A stretch of 64,000 bases of DNA from Orbaceae bacterium lpD04 (GTDB lineage: Bacteria > Pseudomonadota > Gammaproteobacteria > Enterobacterales > Orbaceae), in assembly GCA_036251935.1 (NCBI GenBank), contig CP133967.1:1435488-1499487 (forward strand), in the 5' to 3' direction. The notes under the pieces were generated by a model. The model was given only the letters and a program-made list of their open reading frames with translations, had not been told where the DNA came from and made no database searches. Both the position numbers and the translations under genes were made by a program. Positions 1 through 9,126 of the stretch are shown here, piece after piece (within the stretch, counting starts at the first letter, position 1; every line of letters starts with the position of its first letter).

Positions 1-195
1 ATGATGGGCGATAATATTCGTAAAACAATTCCTTGGGTCTGTTTAATGGGCGGGGGATTAGTCTTATTATGTGACATCATCGGCCGAATTATTCGTTACC
101 CATTTGAAATTCCAGCCAGCACTATTTTAGGTGTTATCGGTGCGGTGATTTTTCTATTCTTATTAATTAATCAGTCACGACATGCAAAAAATTAA
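1..195 (+). CDS. FecCD-type siderophore ABC transporter permease, C-terminal end (partial)
   Basis: This is the last 64 codons of an inner-membrane permease whose start lies before the window; the first in-window ATG is an internal codon, not a start. The visible part has a hydrophobic helix around residues 10-30, then the FEIPAS turn typical of the last helices of FecCD/BtuC permeases, then a final helix. It forms the translocation channel with the next gene and the ATPase at 1167. Its stop overlaps the next start by 14 bases, so the genes are co-translated. Family assignment rests on the C-terminus plus context and is quite secure; the particular siderophore is not determined. Confidence 0.85.
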   Translation: MMGDNIRKTIPWVCLMGGGLVLLCDIIGRIIRYPFEIPASTILGVIGAVIFLFLLINQSRHAKN

Positions 196-1165
196 AGAAC
201 ATTCCCGTCTATCTAGCATCAAGCTATCACCTAAGCAACGTATTGGCTTATTATTGTTCCTTGTTGCGGTGATAATGACGCTTTTTATGACCATTAATTT
301 AGGTAATAATTTACACTATATCCTAGTTCGTCGAGGTTATATTTTATTTACGATGGTGATTGTGGCTTTTGCTGCGAGTATTTCGACGGTATTATTTCAA
401 AGTGTGACTAATAACCGAATTTTAACACCTTCGTTGATGGGCTTTGAAGCATTGTTTATTCTGATCCAAACCTTGATTGTCTTTTTTTATAGTGGCACCT
501 CATCTTATTGGTTATTTAATATTATTAAATTCATTGGTGAGTCGTGCTTATTGGTTGCCTTTTCTGTGTTACTTTACCGTTGGCTATTCTCGTCGGTTCA
601 TTTTAATATTAACCTTATTTTAATGATTGGTATTGTACTTGGTACATTATTTCGTAGCGCAGCAACATTACTACAACGTTTGTTAGATCCCAATGAGTTT
701 TCAGTACTACAAAGCCGTATGTTCGCAACTTTCACTAAAACAACACCTGAATTAATTTGGTTTTCTGCTTTAGTTGTCTTCTTTTTTGGTTTTATTTTAT
801 GGCGCAAACGCTATTTGTTTGATGTTTTAGCACTAGGTCGTAGCCATGCAATTAACCTTGGTGTTGACTATCGCCGCACAGTAACTACAACATTATTATT
901 GGTTTCTATTTTGGTTGCCGTTTCAACGGCTTTAGTTGGACCACTCACATTTTTGGGCTTAATGGTTGCTAATTTAGCCTATTTACTTGCAGGTAGTTGT
1001 CAACATCGCTATATTTTACCAACGGCTTTTTTATTAGCGGTTATCGCCTTAATTGGTGGCCAATTAATTTTAGAGTATGGATTACATATGGCGGGATCGC
1101 TCTCTGTGGTGCTTGAATTTATTGGCGGTATTTTCTTTATTTATCTTGTATTAAAAAGGTTTTAA
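182..1165 (+). CDS. FecCD-type siderophore ABC transporter permease (CeuC/FatC/VctG-like)
   Basis: 327 residues, almost all hydrophobic, with about nine to ten predicted membrane helices; this fits the second permease of an iron-siderophore importer. The segment near residues 240-265 (ALVGPLTFLGLMVANLAYLL) is the conserved FecCD signature that contacts the ATPase. The start overlaps the end of the first permease, and the ATPase gene begins 2 bases after the stop, so three transporter genes form one operon. Two different permeases rather than one fused protein resemble the CeuBCD, FatDCE and VctDGC systems for catecholate siderophores. The periplasmic binding protein is expected just upstream of the window. 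Confidence 0.9.
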   Translation: MQKIKEHSRLSSIKLSPKQRIGLLLFLVAVIMTLFMTINLGNNLHYILVRRGYILFTMVIVAFAASISTVLFQSVTNNRILTPSLMGFEALFILIQTLIVFFYSGTSSYWLFNIIKFIGESCLLVAFSVLLYRWLFSSVHFNINLILMIGIVLGTLFRSAATLLQRLLDPNEFSVLQSRMFATFTKTTPELIWFSALVVFFFGFILWRKRYLFDVLALGRSHAINLGVDYRRTVTTTLLLVSILVAVSTALVGPLTFLGLMVANLAYLLAGSCQHRYILPTAFLLAVIALIGGQLILEYGLHMAGSLSVVLEFIGGIFFIYLVLKRF

Positions 1166-1166
1166 T

Positions 1167-1925
1167 GTGATAACAATTGATAAAATCGTAAAACATTATG
1201 ATGACGTGGTCATTTTAGATAACATTAGTACGACAATCCCTAAAGGCGGTATCACATCAATCATTGGGCCTAATGGTGCTGGGAAATCAACACTCTTATC
1301 AATAATTGGTCGATTATTATTTGCAGATTCGGGAACCGTTAACGTCAATGGACTTAATGTTGTTACAACAAAAAGTGCAAAGTTAGCGAAATGTTTATCT
1401 ATTTTACGTCAAGAAAATCAATTTAATAGCCGTTTAACTGTTGAAGAATTAGTCGGCTTTGGTCGCTATCCTTATAGTAAAGGGCGCTTAACGATAAAAG
1501 ATCACGAAAAAATAACCGAGTCTTTATCCTTTTTAAACCTTACCGATTTACGGCATCGTTTTTTAGATGAACTTTCAGGTGGGCAACGCCAGCGCGCTTA
1601 TGTCGCAATGGTACTTTGCCAAGATACAGACTATGTTTTGCTTGATGAGCCGCTTAATAATTTAGATATGAAGCATGCAGTTGCGATGATGAAACAATTA
1701 AGACAAGCTGCTGATGTACTTGGTAAAACCATCATTTTGGTCATTCATGATATTAATTTTGCTTCGGCTTATTCTGATCATATTATGGCAATGAAAAATG
1801 GGATCCTTTGTTATCAGGGTAGTCCAGCAGAGCTGATGAAATCAGAAATATTAGAAGACATTTTTGATACACCTTTAGCCATTAAGCAAATTGATGATCA
1901 ATTAATTGCGCTCTATTATCGTTAG
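1167..1925 (+). CDS. Siderophore ABC transporter ATP-binding protein (CeuD/FatE/VctC-like)
   Basis: 252 residues. Walker A is GPNGAGKST near residues 34-42, the ABC signature is LSGGQRQR near 134-141, and Walker B is YVLLDEPLNN followed by an H-loop histidine (VIHD). It powers import of a ferric siderophore through the two permeases. The start is GTG at 1167: the only nearby ATG, at 1165, is followed at once by TGA. Followed by 213 bases that include the Fur box of the receptor gene, so the ABC operon probably ends here. Confidence 0.93.
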   Translation: MITIDKIVKHYDDVVILDNISTTIPKGGITSIIGPNGAGKSTLLSIIGRLLFADSGTVNVNGLNVVTTKSAKLAKCLSILRQENQFNSRLTVEELVGFGRYPYSKGRLTIKDHEKITESLSFLNLTDLRHRFLDELSGGQRQRAYVAMVLCQDTDYVLLDEPLNNLDMKHAVAMMKQLRQAADVLGKTIILVIHDINFASAYSDHIMAMKNGILCYQGSPAELMKSEILEDIFDTPLAIKQIDDQLIALYYR

Positions 1926-2071
1926 TTTTAGCCTGTATTTAATATCGCTTTTTAATGTAGAGTTACTTGGCGGTATTATTTTTATTAACGACTCTTAAGC
2001 TAATATAAATTTCAGTTATTTTAGAGAACAATTTATAAATAAAAATCACTAGCCAACCTTAAAATGATATT

Positions 2072-2090
2072 GATAATTATTCTCATTATC
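2072..2090. promoter_or_regulatory. Fur box upstream of siderophore receptor
   Basis: The 19 bases match the classic Fur consensus (GATAATGATAATCATTATC) at 16 positions, with both outer hexamers intact. The site lies 49 bases before the receptor start codon, where it would cover the promoter. It implies iron-repressed expression of the receptor. Confidence 0.85.
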
Positions 2091-2138
2091 ATGTAGAATA
2101 ATGCCTCTTTAAATTTATTACACAAAGAGACGTACTAT

Positions 2139-4319
2139 ATGATAACAAATATAAAAACATCCCCTAAATTATTATCCTATCTTTGTTCTTATGCGATATT
2201 GAGCATATTACCTTTTTCGGCTTATGCAATTGATGATAAAGAAAATAACGAAAATGATGTCATAGTTGTAACGGCGGTATCTGCGCAAGATATGCTAAAA
2301 CAACAACTCGGCGCGACAACGATCACCAGTGAAGATATTGAAAATGGTCAACCGGTGAACGATTTATCTGACATTATTCGTAAGCAACCTGGTGTAAATC
2401 TTACTGGTAACTCTTCATCTGGTGCAAGAGGAAACAATCGTCAAATCGATATTCGAGGTATGGGACCAGAAAATACACTGATTCTTATTGATGGAAAACC
2501 CGTTACTTCACGTAATTCTGTTCGCTATAGTTGGTCAGGAGAACGTGATACTCGAGGTGATTCTAACTGGGTTCCTGTTGAGCAAGTCGAACGCGTTGAA
2601 ATATTAAGGGGCCCGGCAGCGGCTCGTTATGGATCAGGTGCGGCAGGTGGGGTTGTTAATATTGTTACTAAAAAGCCCACGAATAAATGGGGGGGCGCGG
2701 TATCTCTTTACACCGCGATCCCTGAAGATAGCAAATATGGCGATACCAAGCGAATTAATCTAAGTTTAACCGGCCCACTTATTAAAGATGTCTTGGGTTT
2801 TCGGTTGTATGGTAACTTAAATAAAACCGATTCAGATAAGTATGGTATCAATAGCTCATCGAGTGTTGCAGGACGTGAAGGGGTAAGGAATAAAGATCTA
2901 AATAGTTCATTTATTTGGACTATTGCTGAAAACCAGTTCTTAACATTTGATGCCGGTTATAGTCGTCAAGGCAATATCTATACTGGTGATACTCAAAATA
3001 GTACGGCTCCTCTTGATGATACAATTCCTAATTTAGCGAAATCAGGTGAAGAAACTAATCGCATGTACCGTCAAAATTATGCTTTTACCTATGATAGTTA
3101 CTGGGATTTTGGTGAAGCTAAATTAACTTTTCAATATGATAAAACCAATAATACACGCTTAAAAGAAGGTTTAACGGGGCGAGTTGAAGGAGCGATTTCA
3201 AGTGATTTGGAGTTTAACACCAGTAGGCTAAAAAATTATTATTTAAATGGTGAAACAATTATTCCTATTGAAAAATTTGTTAATCAATCATTAACCTTTG
3301 GCTTTGAATGGACAAGGCAAGAACTCGATGATCCTGGCTCATCATCTCAGGCTGATGCGTTAGGTTTAACAAATAATAATAAAAATAGGGGATCTGCTGA
3401 TGCCAATACAACCAGTTTGTATATTGAAGATAATATTGAACCGTTAGTTGGTACGAATATTATTCCCGGTTTACGCTTTGATTATCATAGTGAATTTGGC
3501 GCTAATTTCAGTCCAAGTTTGAATTTTTCACAGCAATTAGGTGAGTATTTTAAATTAAAAGCGGGCATTGCAAGGGCGTTTAAAGCACCTAATTTATATC
3601 AGTCCAATACCGGTTATTTATTACTAACTCGAGGTAATGGATGTCCATTAACTGCAAGTACGGGACAATGTTATTTGGTTGGTAATGATGATTTAGATCC
3701 CGAAATAAGCGTCAATAAAGAGATTGGTCTTGAGTACCAGTATGAATCGTGGCAAGCAAGTTTCACCTATTTTAGGAATGATTATAAAAATAAAATTATT
3801 TCAGGCCAGACTGTACTTGATAAAATTGTTGTCGGTAATACTCAATATAATGTCACACAGTGGGAAAACTCAGGTAAAGCGGTTATTCAAGGTTTAGAGG
3901 GTAATTTACGTATTCCATTATTACCGTCATTATTATGGTCAAATAATATGACTTATATGATTGAATCTAAGGATAAAAATACGGGTAATCCTTTATCAAT
4001 CATTCCGAAATTTACCATTAATTCAACTTTAGAATGGAAAGTAAATGATAAGTTAAATACGTTTGTTAATTGGACGCAGTACGGCAAGCAAAAACCGAAA
4101 CAGTATGAAACCCGTATGGGCGAAACGATATCTGATGTTGAAGTCGGTTCTTACGCGCAGTTTGCTGTAGGTGCTAATTATCAAATTATGAAAGATTGGC
4201 GTGTCAATTTGGGTATTTCAAATCTACTAAATAAACAAATTTACCGTGAGGCAAAAGGTGCGAGTACCTATAATGAACCTGGGCGCTTTTATTACTTAGC
4301 TACTACCATTTCGTTTTAA
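2139..4319 (+). CDS. TonB-dependent siderophore receptor, FepA/PfeA family
   Basis: 726 residues. An N-terminal signal peptide ends near residue 30 (SAYA-IDD), followed by a TonB box (DVIVVTA, about residues 39-45). The plug domain (about 50-175) carries the motifs IDIRGMGPENTLILIDGKPV, VEQVERVEILRGPAAARYG and GGVVNIVTK. The rest is a 22-strand barrel with the family C-terminal strand ending in aromatic phenylalanine (TISF). It is an outer membrane receptor for a ferric catecholate such as enterobactin or related catechols; substrate is inferred from family only. The gene follows the ABC importer and a Fur box, so uptake across both membranes is encoded together. Length matches FepA-type receptors. 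Confidence 0.93.
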   Translation: MITNIKTSPKLLSYLCSYAILSILPFSAYAIDDKENNENDVIVVTAVSAQDMLKQQLGATTITSEDIENGQPVNDLSDIIRKQPGVNLTGNSSSGARGNNRQIDIRGMGPENTLILIDGKPVTSRNSVRYSWSGERDTRGDSNWVPVEQVERVEILRGPAAARYGSGAAGGVVNIVTKKPTNKWGGAVSLYTAIPEDSKYGDTKRINLSLTGPLIKDVLGFRLYGNLNKTDSDKYGINSSSSVAGREGVRNKDLNSSFIWTIAENQFLTFDAGYSRQGNIYTGDTQNSTAPLDDTIPNLAKSGEETNRMYRQNYAFTYDSYWDFGEAKLTFQYDKTNNTRLKEGLTGRVEGAISSDLEFNTSRLKNYYLNGETIIPIEKFVNQSLTFGFEWTRQELDDPGSSSQADALGLTNNNKNRGSADANTTSLYIEDNIEPLVGTNIIPGLRFDYHSEFGANFSPSLNFSQQLGEYFKLKAGIARAFKAPNLYQSNTGYLLLTRGNGCPLTASTGQCYLVGNDDLDPEISVNKEIGLEYQYESWQASFTYFRNDYKNKIISGQTVLDKIVVGNTQYNVTQWENSGKAVIQGLEGNLRIPLLPSLLWSNNMTYMIESKDKNTGNPLSIIPKFTINSTLEWKVNDKLNTFVNWTQYGKQKPKQYETRMGETISDVEVGSYAQFAVGANYQIMKDWRVNLGISNLLNKQIYREAKGASTYNEPGRFYYLATTISF

Positions 4320-4325
4320 CCATAT

Positions 4326-4358
4326 TGATGCACAATATAAATTATGTATTGTGCATCA
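4326..4358 (+). terminator. Hairpin after receptor gene
   Basis: A perfect 12-bp inverted repeat (TGATGCACAATA and its complement) with a 9-base loop starts 7 bases after the receptor stop. There is no strong T-run behind it, so it may act as an mRNA-stabilising hairpin as much as a terminator. Confidence 0.5.
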
Positions 4359-4528
4359 TCTTCTCGGTTAGGCTCAAATAGGCGCTCTTAAAGCCAAATT
4401 TTGCACTTCAAATATCGTACTTTTAATATAGCACTCTTTGCTAGCAGACATAGCTGTTATAATAATCGAATGCTTTTTTCAATCACACGATAGAAAAATT
4501 AAACTAATGGCGCTGCAGAGGTAACTAA

Positions 4529-4969
4529 ATGAGTAATGACAATGATATTTTGGATAAGATCATAGCCTATTTAGTGAGCAAAACAAGCTTAACGTTATGT
4601 TGCGTTGATGACGGGATCCCTCATTGTTGCAATTGCTTCTATGTGTTAGATAAAAACCTTATGGTATTTTATCTAACTTCATCACTAAGTACGCAGCATG
4701 CAAGCATAATGTTAACTGCGCCAAAAGTTGCCGGAACAGTAAATGATCAGCTTAGCTCTATTTTACATTTAAAAGGTGTGCAATATAGCGGCGAGATCAG
4801 GTTACTTGAAAATGAGGATGAATTAAAAGCACGGCGTTTATTTTGTGCAGCCTATCCTATCGCTAAATTAAAAAAAGCACCAATGTGGGAAATTAAACTA
4901 AATACGCTAAAAATGACTGATAATAAATTGGGATTTGGTAAAAAACTACGCTGGTCTAGACTTGATTAA
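4529..4969 (+). CDS. yhbP: YhbP-like pyridoxamine-phosphate-oxidase-fold protein
   Basis: 146 residues, as long as E. coli YhbP (UPF0306). Shared features include the VAGTVN-like core (VAGTVNDQ), the LKGVQYSGEIRLLE strand and the C-terminal LGFGKK signature. The fold is the split barrel of flavin-binding pyridoxamine 5'-phosphate oxidases, but the biochemical role of YhbP is not established. Four cysteines in the first third (CCVDDG, HCCNC) are more than usual. Start supported by GAGGTAA 7 bases upstream. Single gene with no obvious operon partner. Confidence 0.85.
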   Translation: MSNDNDILDKIIAYLVSKTSLTLCCVDDGIPHCCNCFYVLDKNLMVFYLTSSLSTQHASIMLTAPKVAGTVNDQLSSILHLKGVQYSGEIRLLENEDELKARRLFCAAYPIAKLKKAPMWEIKLNTLKMTDNKLGFGKKLRWSRLD

Positions 4970-5028
4970 ATGAGTGTTATTCCATCTAAATAAGGCAGAC
5001 GTGATAACTCTGCCTATACCTAAGTTTG

Positions 5029-5082
5029 ATTATATCGCAGGCGCTTTGGCCTTTGATTTATTAACGCTGCGATATAAAGCGC
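5029..5082 (-). other. Interleaved inverted repeats (pseudoknot-like topology) after the decarboxylase operon
   Basis: Two perfect inverted repeats interlock: an 11-bp pair at 5029-5039/5066-5076 (TTATATCGCAG) and an 8-bp pair at 5039-5046/5075-5082 (GGCGCTTT). Read on either strand the order is A-B-A'-B', the topology of an H-type pseudoknot or of two alternative hairpins. It lies 30 bases past the stop of the decarboxylase D subunit gene, in the 3' end of that transcript. Confidence 0.5.
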
Positions 5083-5111
5083 CATAACAGTAAATAATGA
5101 GCTGATTAGCG

Positions 5112-5357
5112 TTATCGTTTGAGTTCAGGGATCGCGGGCATAATATCAAATGTATCTATTGACTCTGGTTTGAATTTAAAATGAGGATTATACTGCGCCG
5201 GATCAGTAATAAAATCAGGCTCGGTATTACGCCAGGTAAAAAAACAAACTGGACAATGGTAGATAATCCAAGCATTTTTAACTGGTGAGTGACATAACGT
5301 TTCTGGTTTTAATGATTCGCAGCGTGGGCACATTTCAGGTTGTTTAATCTTCGTCAT
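5112..5357 (-). CDS. Non-oxidative hydroxyarylic acid decarboxylase subunit D (VdcD/EdcD-like)
   Basis: Small zinc-ribbon-like protein of 81 residues from the chosen ATG at 5357. It matches the D subunit that accompanies UbiD-type phenolic acid decarboxylases: CPRCESLKPE near the start, SPVKNAW, then a second C-x2-C (CPVCFFTWRNTEP). The WRNTEP motif is diagnostic. A longer start at 5381 would overlap the C subunit gene; the ATG at 5357 has AGGAG 7 bases upstream and is preferred. It lies directly after the catalytic subunit gene. Exact function of D subunits is unclear; they are needed for full activity in some species. Confidence 0.85.
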   Translation of the reverse strand: MTKIKQPEMCPRCESLKPETLCHSPVKNAWIIYHCPVCFFTWRNTEPDFITDPAQYNPHFKFKPESIDTFDIMPAIPELKR

Positions 5358-5367
5358 GATCTTGCTC

Positions 5368-6792
5368 CTATTGCTTTGCATTTAGCATATTTGATAATTT
5401 TTCAACCCATTTATCTGTGGTGATAGGATCTTTTAATTCTTGTGAAAAATGGCCATGTTGCTCAGAAGGATAGGGGGTTGTCGCGTCAATTAACATTTTA
5501 GTTGTAATACCTGGCGGATGAGAAGCCGGATCGAGTGGCAGTATCGATAAACCCGGTAACGTAATTAAATCAAATTCTGGATTAAACTTTGTAGAAATTG
5601 CCCACATTACTTGTGGTAAATTAAATGGATCAACTGTTTCGTCTACCACTATAACTATCTTGGCATAGCCAAGCCCATGAGGGATAGTAAAGACTCTATT
5701 ACCAACAGCTTTACCAAATCCAGCAAAACGTGATTTGGTTGAAACGATAACGATTAAGCCGTGGGTATAAAGTGCATTAACCGCTTCAACTTCGGGAAAT
5801 GATTGTTTTAATTGAACGTATATTGGTGCGCAAGTATTAATTCCCATTAAATAATCAATTTCTGTCCATGGCATGCCAAGGTATAAATGTTCATATATTG
5901 GGTTTTTACGATGTGATACTTTTGTTACCTTTATAACAGGCATGCGCCTACCGCCAGAATAATGCCCCGTGAATTCGCCAAAAGGGCCTTCAGCCTCACG
6001 ATATCTTGATACAACATATCCTTCTAATACGTATTGTGATCCCCAAGGTACATCAAGGCCGGTAAGCTCGGTTGTCACAACCGGGTAAGGTTCGCCATTT
6101 AATGCTGCTGCCATCGCATACTCAGATTGATCATATAAAATAGGCATTGCAGCGACGGTTGATATCATGGGATCATTACTGATCGTTAATGCAATAGGTA
6201 AATCTAAGCCTTGCTCTTCGGCGCGCTGTAAGTGAAGTGCAATATCATGAGCCGGTACAGGCTGTATACCTAAGCTATCCTTGCCTTTTACTTCGATTCG
6301 GTACATTCCTACATTTTGTGTTTTAGCCGGTTCACTTGCGGTTATATCTCGGCTGACAATGCTTGCTTTATCAATATAAAAACCACCATCACCATGATTT
6401 AGTCTAAATAACGGTAGGATCTCAAATAAATTAATATCTTTATCTATAATCACTTCTTGCCATGGTGCTTGATTGCGATATTCAACTTCGCCAGGATAAT
6501 TTTGGTAACGTTTAACAAATTCAAAAAACTGCTGCTTAAGCGGTGTATTTTTAGCAATGCCCATTGCAATTGCTAAGTTTGGCCAAGAACCATGTATATT
6601 CATAGCGATTTTTGCATGATGGTAGCCATAGATATTTTCAAAAAGTAATGCTGGTGATTTATCTCCTAGCTTATTGATCGCGCATGCTGCAGCTGAAATA
6701 TCCGGCTCAGGCATCACTTGCTCTGTAATTGTTAATAATTGCCCTTGTTTTTCTAATTCAGTTATAAAACTTTTTAAATCATAAAAAGGCAT
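5368..6792 (-). CDS. UbiD-family non-oxidative hydroxyarylic acid decarboxylase, catalytic subunit C (VdcC/EdcC/BsdC-like)
   Basis: 474 residues, the normal length for prenyl-FMN-dependent UbiD-type decarboxylases. Family motifs include GMYRIEVKG, the EGPFGEFTGHYSGGRR block (glutamates of the E-R-E catalytic network and cofactor binding) and the C-terminal LPLDPASHPPGITTKMLID. Members decarboxylate hydroxybenzoates such as vanillate, protocatechuate or 4-hydroxybenzoate, or run the reverse carboxylation. Start supported by AAGGAG 8 bases upstream. The D subunit gene follows 10 bases after the stop. The usual third gene, a UbiX-like flavin prenyltransferase (subunit B), is not adjacent, so the cofactor must be supplied by UbiX elsewhere. 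Substrate unknown. Confidence 0.9.
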   Translation of the reverse strand: MPFYDLKSFITELEKQGQLLTITEQVMPEPDISAAACAINKLGDKSPALLFENIYGYHHAKIAMNIHGSWPNLAIAMGIAKNTPLKQQFFEFVKRYQNYPGEVEYRNQAPWQEVIIDKDINLFEILPLFRLNHGDGGFYIDKASIVSRDITASEPAKTQNVGMYRIEVKGKDSLGIQPVPAHDIALHLQRAEEQGLDLPIALTISNDPMISTVAAMPILYDQSEYAMAAALNGEPYPVVTTELTGLDVPWGSQYVLEGYVVSRYREAEGPFGEFTGHYSGGRRMPVIKVTKVSHRKNPIYEHLYLGMPWTEIDYLMGINTCAPIYVQLKQSFPEVEAVNALYTHGLIVIVSTKSRFAGFGKAVGNRVFTIPHGLGYAKIVIVVDETVDPFNLPQVMWAISTKFNPEFDLITLPGLSILPLDPASHPPGITTKMLIDATTPYPSEQHGHFSQELKDPITTDKWVEKLSNMLNAKQ

Positions 6793-7090
6793 ACTTTTTA
6801 CTCCTTATTATTTAGCCTATGCCAATATTTGGCATCAAGGTGAGGGGAATTAACTTAATTATTTGCTACAGCTAACTATATTAGTAAATCATCTATTTGA
6901 AATAATTAACTAACATAGTTACTTTATCATAGCTTTATTTTTAAGGATTAGATGAATTATTATAAATTTATAGAGAGATCACTTTTTTACATCGATAAGA
7001 AAATTTCAAGGTATAAAAACGAGTTGAAAATTGAAGAATATTTAGTATTCTAGATTTTATTTTTATAAATGATGATGGATCCAAAGCATT

Positions 7091-7624
7091 ATGCTGTCAG
7101 TAACAAGATTAACCGATAAAGATTTATTGGAAATAGACCTCGTTAATTCACTTTATGATTCGGCATTTCCTGAGCATGAAAAAAGACGTTATCAAGGACG
7201 TAATAGCATACAGCGCCTTGATGATTATTATTTATATTATTTTTCTGATAATGGGGCTTTTATTGGCTTTATTGGTAGTTGGAAAATTGATGATTTTTTT
7301 TATATTGAGCATTTTGCTGTATTGCCAACCTTAAGAGGGCAAGGATATGGTCAAAAAGTATTAAAGATGTTTAGTTGGCAAGTAAAAAATATTATTTTAG
7401 AAATTGATCCCGTTATTGATGAGATTAGTCAGAAACGGTTACGCTTTTACCAACATTGCGGCTTTAAAGAAAATAATTATAGCCACGTTCACCCGAGTTA
7501 TCATCCACAATATGAGCCACACAAGCTTGAGATCCTAAGCTTTCCAATAAGTATTAGTCGTCAAACTTACCAGACATTTAACCAAAAATTAAATCAGGTC
7601 GTGATGCAGCCATCTTTACTTTAA
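7091..7624 (+). CDS. GNAT-family N-acetyltransferase
   Basis: 177 residues. The acetyl-CoA pyrophosphate loop is RGQGYGQKV near residues 92-100, preceded by the FYIEHFAVLPTL strand of motif A; RFYQHCGF near 136-143 is the motif B turn. These place it firmly in the GNAT superfamily, with no specific substrate visible. Weak ribosome binding site. About 300 bases of non-coding DNA precede it. The nearest neighbours are the divergent decarboxylase operon and a convergent AraC regulator; no functional link can be claimed. Confidence 0.85.
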   Translation: MLSVTRLTDKDLLEIDLVNSLYDSAFPEHEKRRYQGRNSIQRLDDYYLYYFSDNGAFIGFIGSWKIDDFFYIEHFAVLPTLRGQGYGQKVLKMFSWQVKNIILEIDPVIDEISQKRLRFYQHCGFKENNYSHVHPSYHPQYEPHKLEILSFPISISRQTYQTFNQKLNQVVMQPSLL

Positions 7625-7730
7625 AACGATGCAAGCCGTTTAAATTACATTTATTTTTACGGCGATTAAATGCACTGCAATATTTAACTGATCCCAGTTT
7701 AGCGACGTTATACAAAATTCGCGATAACGA

Positions 7731-8480
7731 CTAATTAAAATAGCGCTTAGGGGATACACCAAAAATCGATTTAAATGAGGCAATATAAGTACTTGCATCG
7801 CTAAACCCCAATGAATACGCAATTTCGTTAATTGATAAGCCTTGCGTTAGTTTTTCTAACGATAAAATCACTTTAGCTAAATGTTTCCAATGCGAAAATG
7901 TCATACCTGTATCACGCATAAAATGACGGCTCAAACTTCGAATACTGATACCAGCCCAATTTGCCCATTCTACTTGTGTTTTGCTATCTAACGGATTATG
8001 CCATATTGCCTGCGTTATTTTAACTAACCTAGGATCGGTTGGATAAGGTAATAATAATGAGTCGACGACCTCACTTTGTATCATTTCATCAATAAGTACG
8101 GTAATTAGCCTTATTTGCCTATCGGTAAATTCACTCAATTTTGGCCATTTGATAAGGCGATTTATTATCGCAGATATTAGCTCGTTAGTGCGTAATATAC
8201 AGGTATTAGCCGGTAGCAAATGACACCATGACGCTGGTATATATAAACTCCAACCCGCTATCTTTCCCCAACTTATTGCGCTGTGTGTTGTCATCGGCGG
8301 GATCCAACCTAGACAATTTGGGGTTATTGACCAATGTTTATCTTTAGTGTTGCAGCTTATTAAGCCCGAATTAAGTAAATAAAGCTGACCGACTGCGTGG
8401 CAATGAGTTGGTGTTTGATGATTTTTATCATGGCAAAGATATTGGGTAGAAAAAAATTGCGCATCGTCTTTTTTTAGCAT
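7731..8480 (-). CDS. AraC-family transcriptional regulator
   Basis: 249 residues. An N-terminal cupin-like sensor (THCHAVGQLYLLNSG, about 25-60, and GWIPPMTTHSA) is followed by two C-terminal helix-turn-helix units (WANWAGISIRSLSRHF and INEIAYSLGFSDASTYIASFK). The ending FGVSPKRYF is the AraC/XylS signature. This layout resembles NimR/YeaM-type regulators. It is divergent from the NTF2-like gene at 8592 with a 111-base shared promoter region, so that gene is its most likely target. Ligand unknown. Confidence 0.88.
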   Translation of the reverse strand: MLKKDDAQFFSTQYLCHDKNHQTPTHCHAVGQLYLLNSGLISCNTKDKHWSITPNCLGWIPPMTTHSAISWGKIAGWSLYIPASWCHLLPANTCILRTNELISAIINRLIKWPKLSEFTDRQIRLITVLIDEMIQSEVVDSLLLPYPTDPRLVKITQAIWHNPLDSKTQVEWANWAGISIRSLSRHFMRDTGMTFSHWKHLAKVILSLEKLTQGLSINEIAYSLGFSDASTYIASFKSIFGVSPKRYFN

Positions 8481-8591
8481 TGGCCAGTTAGCTATATTAA
8501 ATGTCTTTATAGCTATATTACGCCAATATAAAAAGAAATAAACTAACGATTTATTACATCGAATATAAACTCAATCAATAAGGAGTATTTT

Positions 8592-8987
8592 ATGAATAAT
8601 AAAGACTTTATTAACGCAGCTTTGCAAGAGATCATAACGCCTTCACATGATTTTTCTATCGAAAGAATAGCATATTATTTCAACGCTAATTATCGCCAAA
8701 CTGTTAATGGTGAAATGTTATTGTATGCTGACTTTGTTAAACATGTCAGATTGTTACATCAGGTTTTAAAATCTGTAGAAATTAAAATTATTGCTATGGT
8801 CGAAGAAGGCGATATCGTGTTTAGCCACCATCATGTATTAGCACTAAAACACAATGGTAGTAAGATGCATACTCAAGTGATGGCACAATTTACGCTACAA
8901 GATGCAAAAATTATACAGTGTGATGAATTAACCCACCTAATCAGTGGTCACGATGACGATCATGATTTAGGTTCACGTGTAAATTAA
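8592..8987 (+). CDS. NTF2-like (SnoaL-type) small protein
   Basis: 131 residues. The pattern of an N-terminal helical pair (AALQEII..., YYFNANYRQTVNG) followed by the curved sheet and LKHNGSKMHTQVMAQFTLQDAKIIQCDELTHLI fits the NTF2/SnoaL cone fold, which binds small hydrophobic ligands. The C-terminus is rich in histidine and aspartate (HDDDHD), possibly metal-binding. Good ribosome binding site (AAGGAG). Divergent from an AraC regulator that probably controls it. Enzyme activity cannot be deduced. Confidence 0.7.
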   Translation: MNNKDFINAALQEIITPSHDFSIERIAYYFNANYRQTVNGEMLLYADFVKHVRLLHQVLKSVEIKIIAMVEEGDIVFSHHHVLALKHNGSKMHTQVMAQFTLQDAKIIQCDELTHLISGHDDDHDLGSRVN

Positions 8988-9126
8988 TTGATTATTTTTT
9001 ATTATACAAATTTAAAAAAAAACGCTTAATTTGATTTAATCAGCAAATAAGAGAATGCCTTGATAGGGTAATATACTCAAGGTAGAATAGCCGCCGTTCA
9101 AATACTAATAAAATAAGAGGGTAAAA

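Noticed and set aside
7640-7822. 60-codon ORF antisense to the 3' end of the AraC regulator region
   Set aside because: Shadow frame; no ribosome site and no family.
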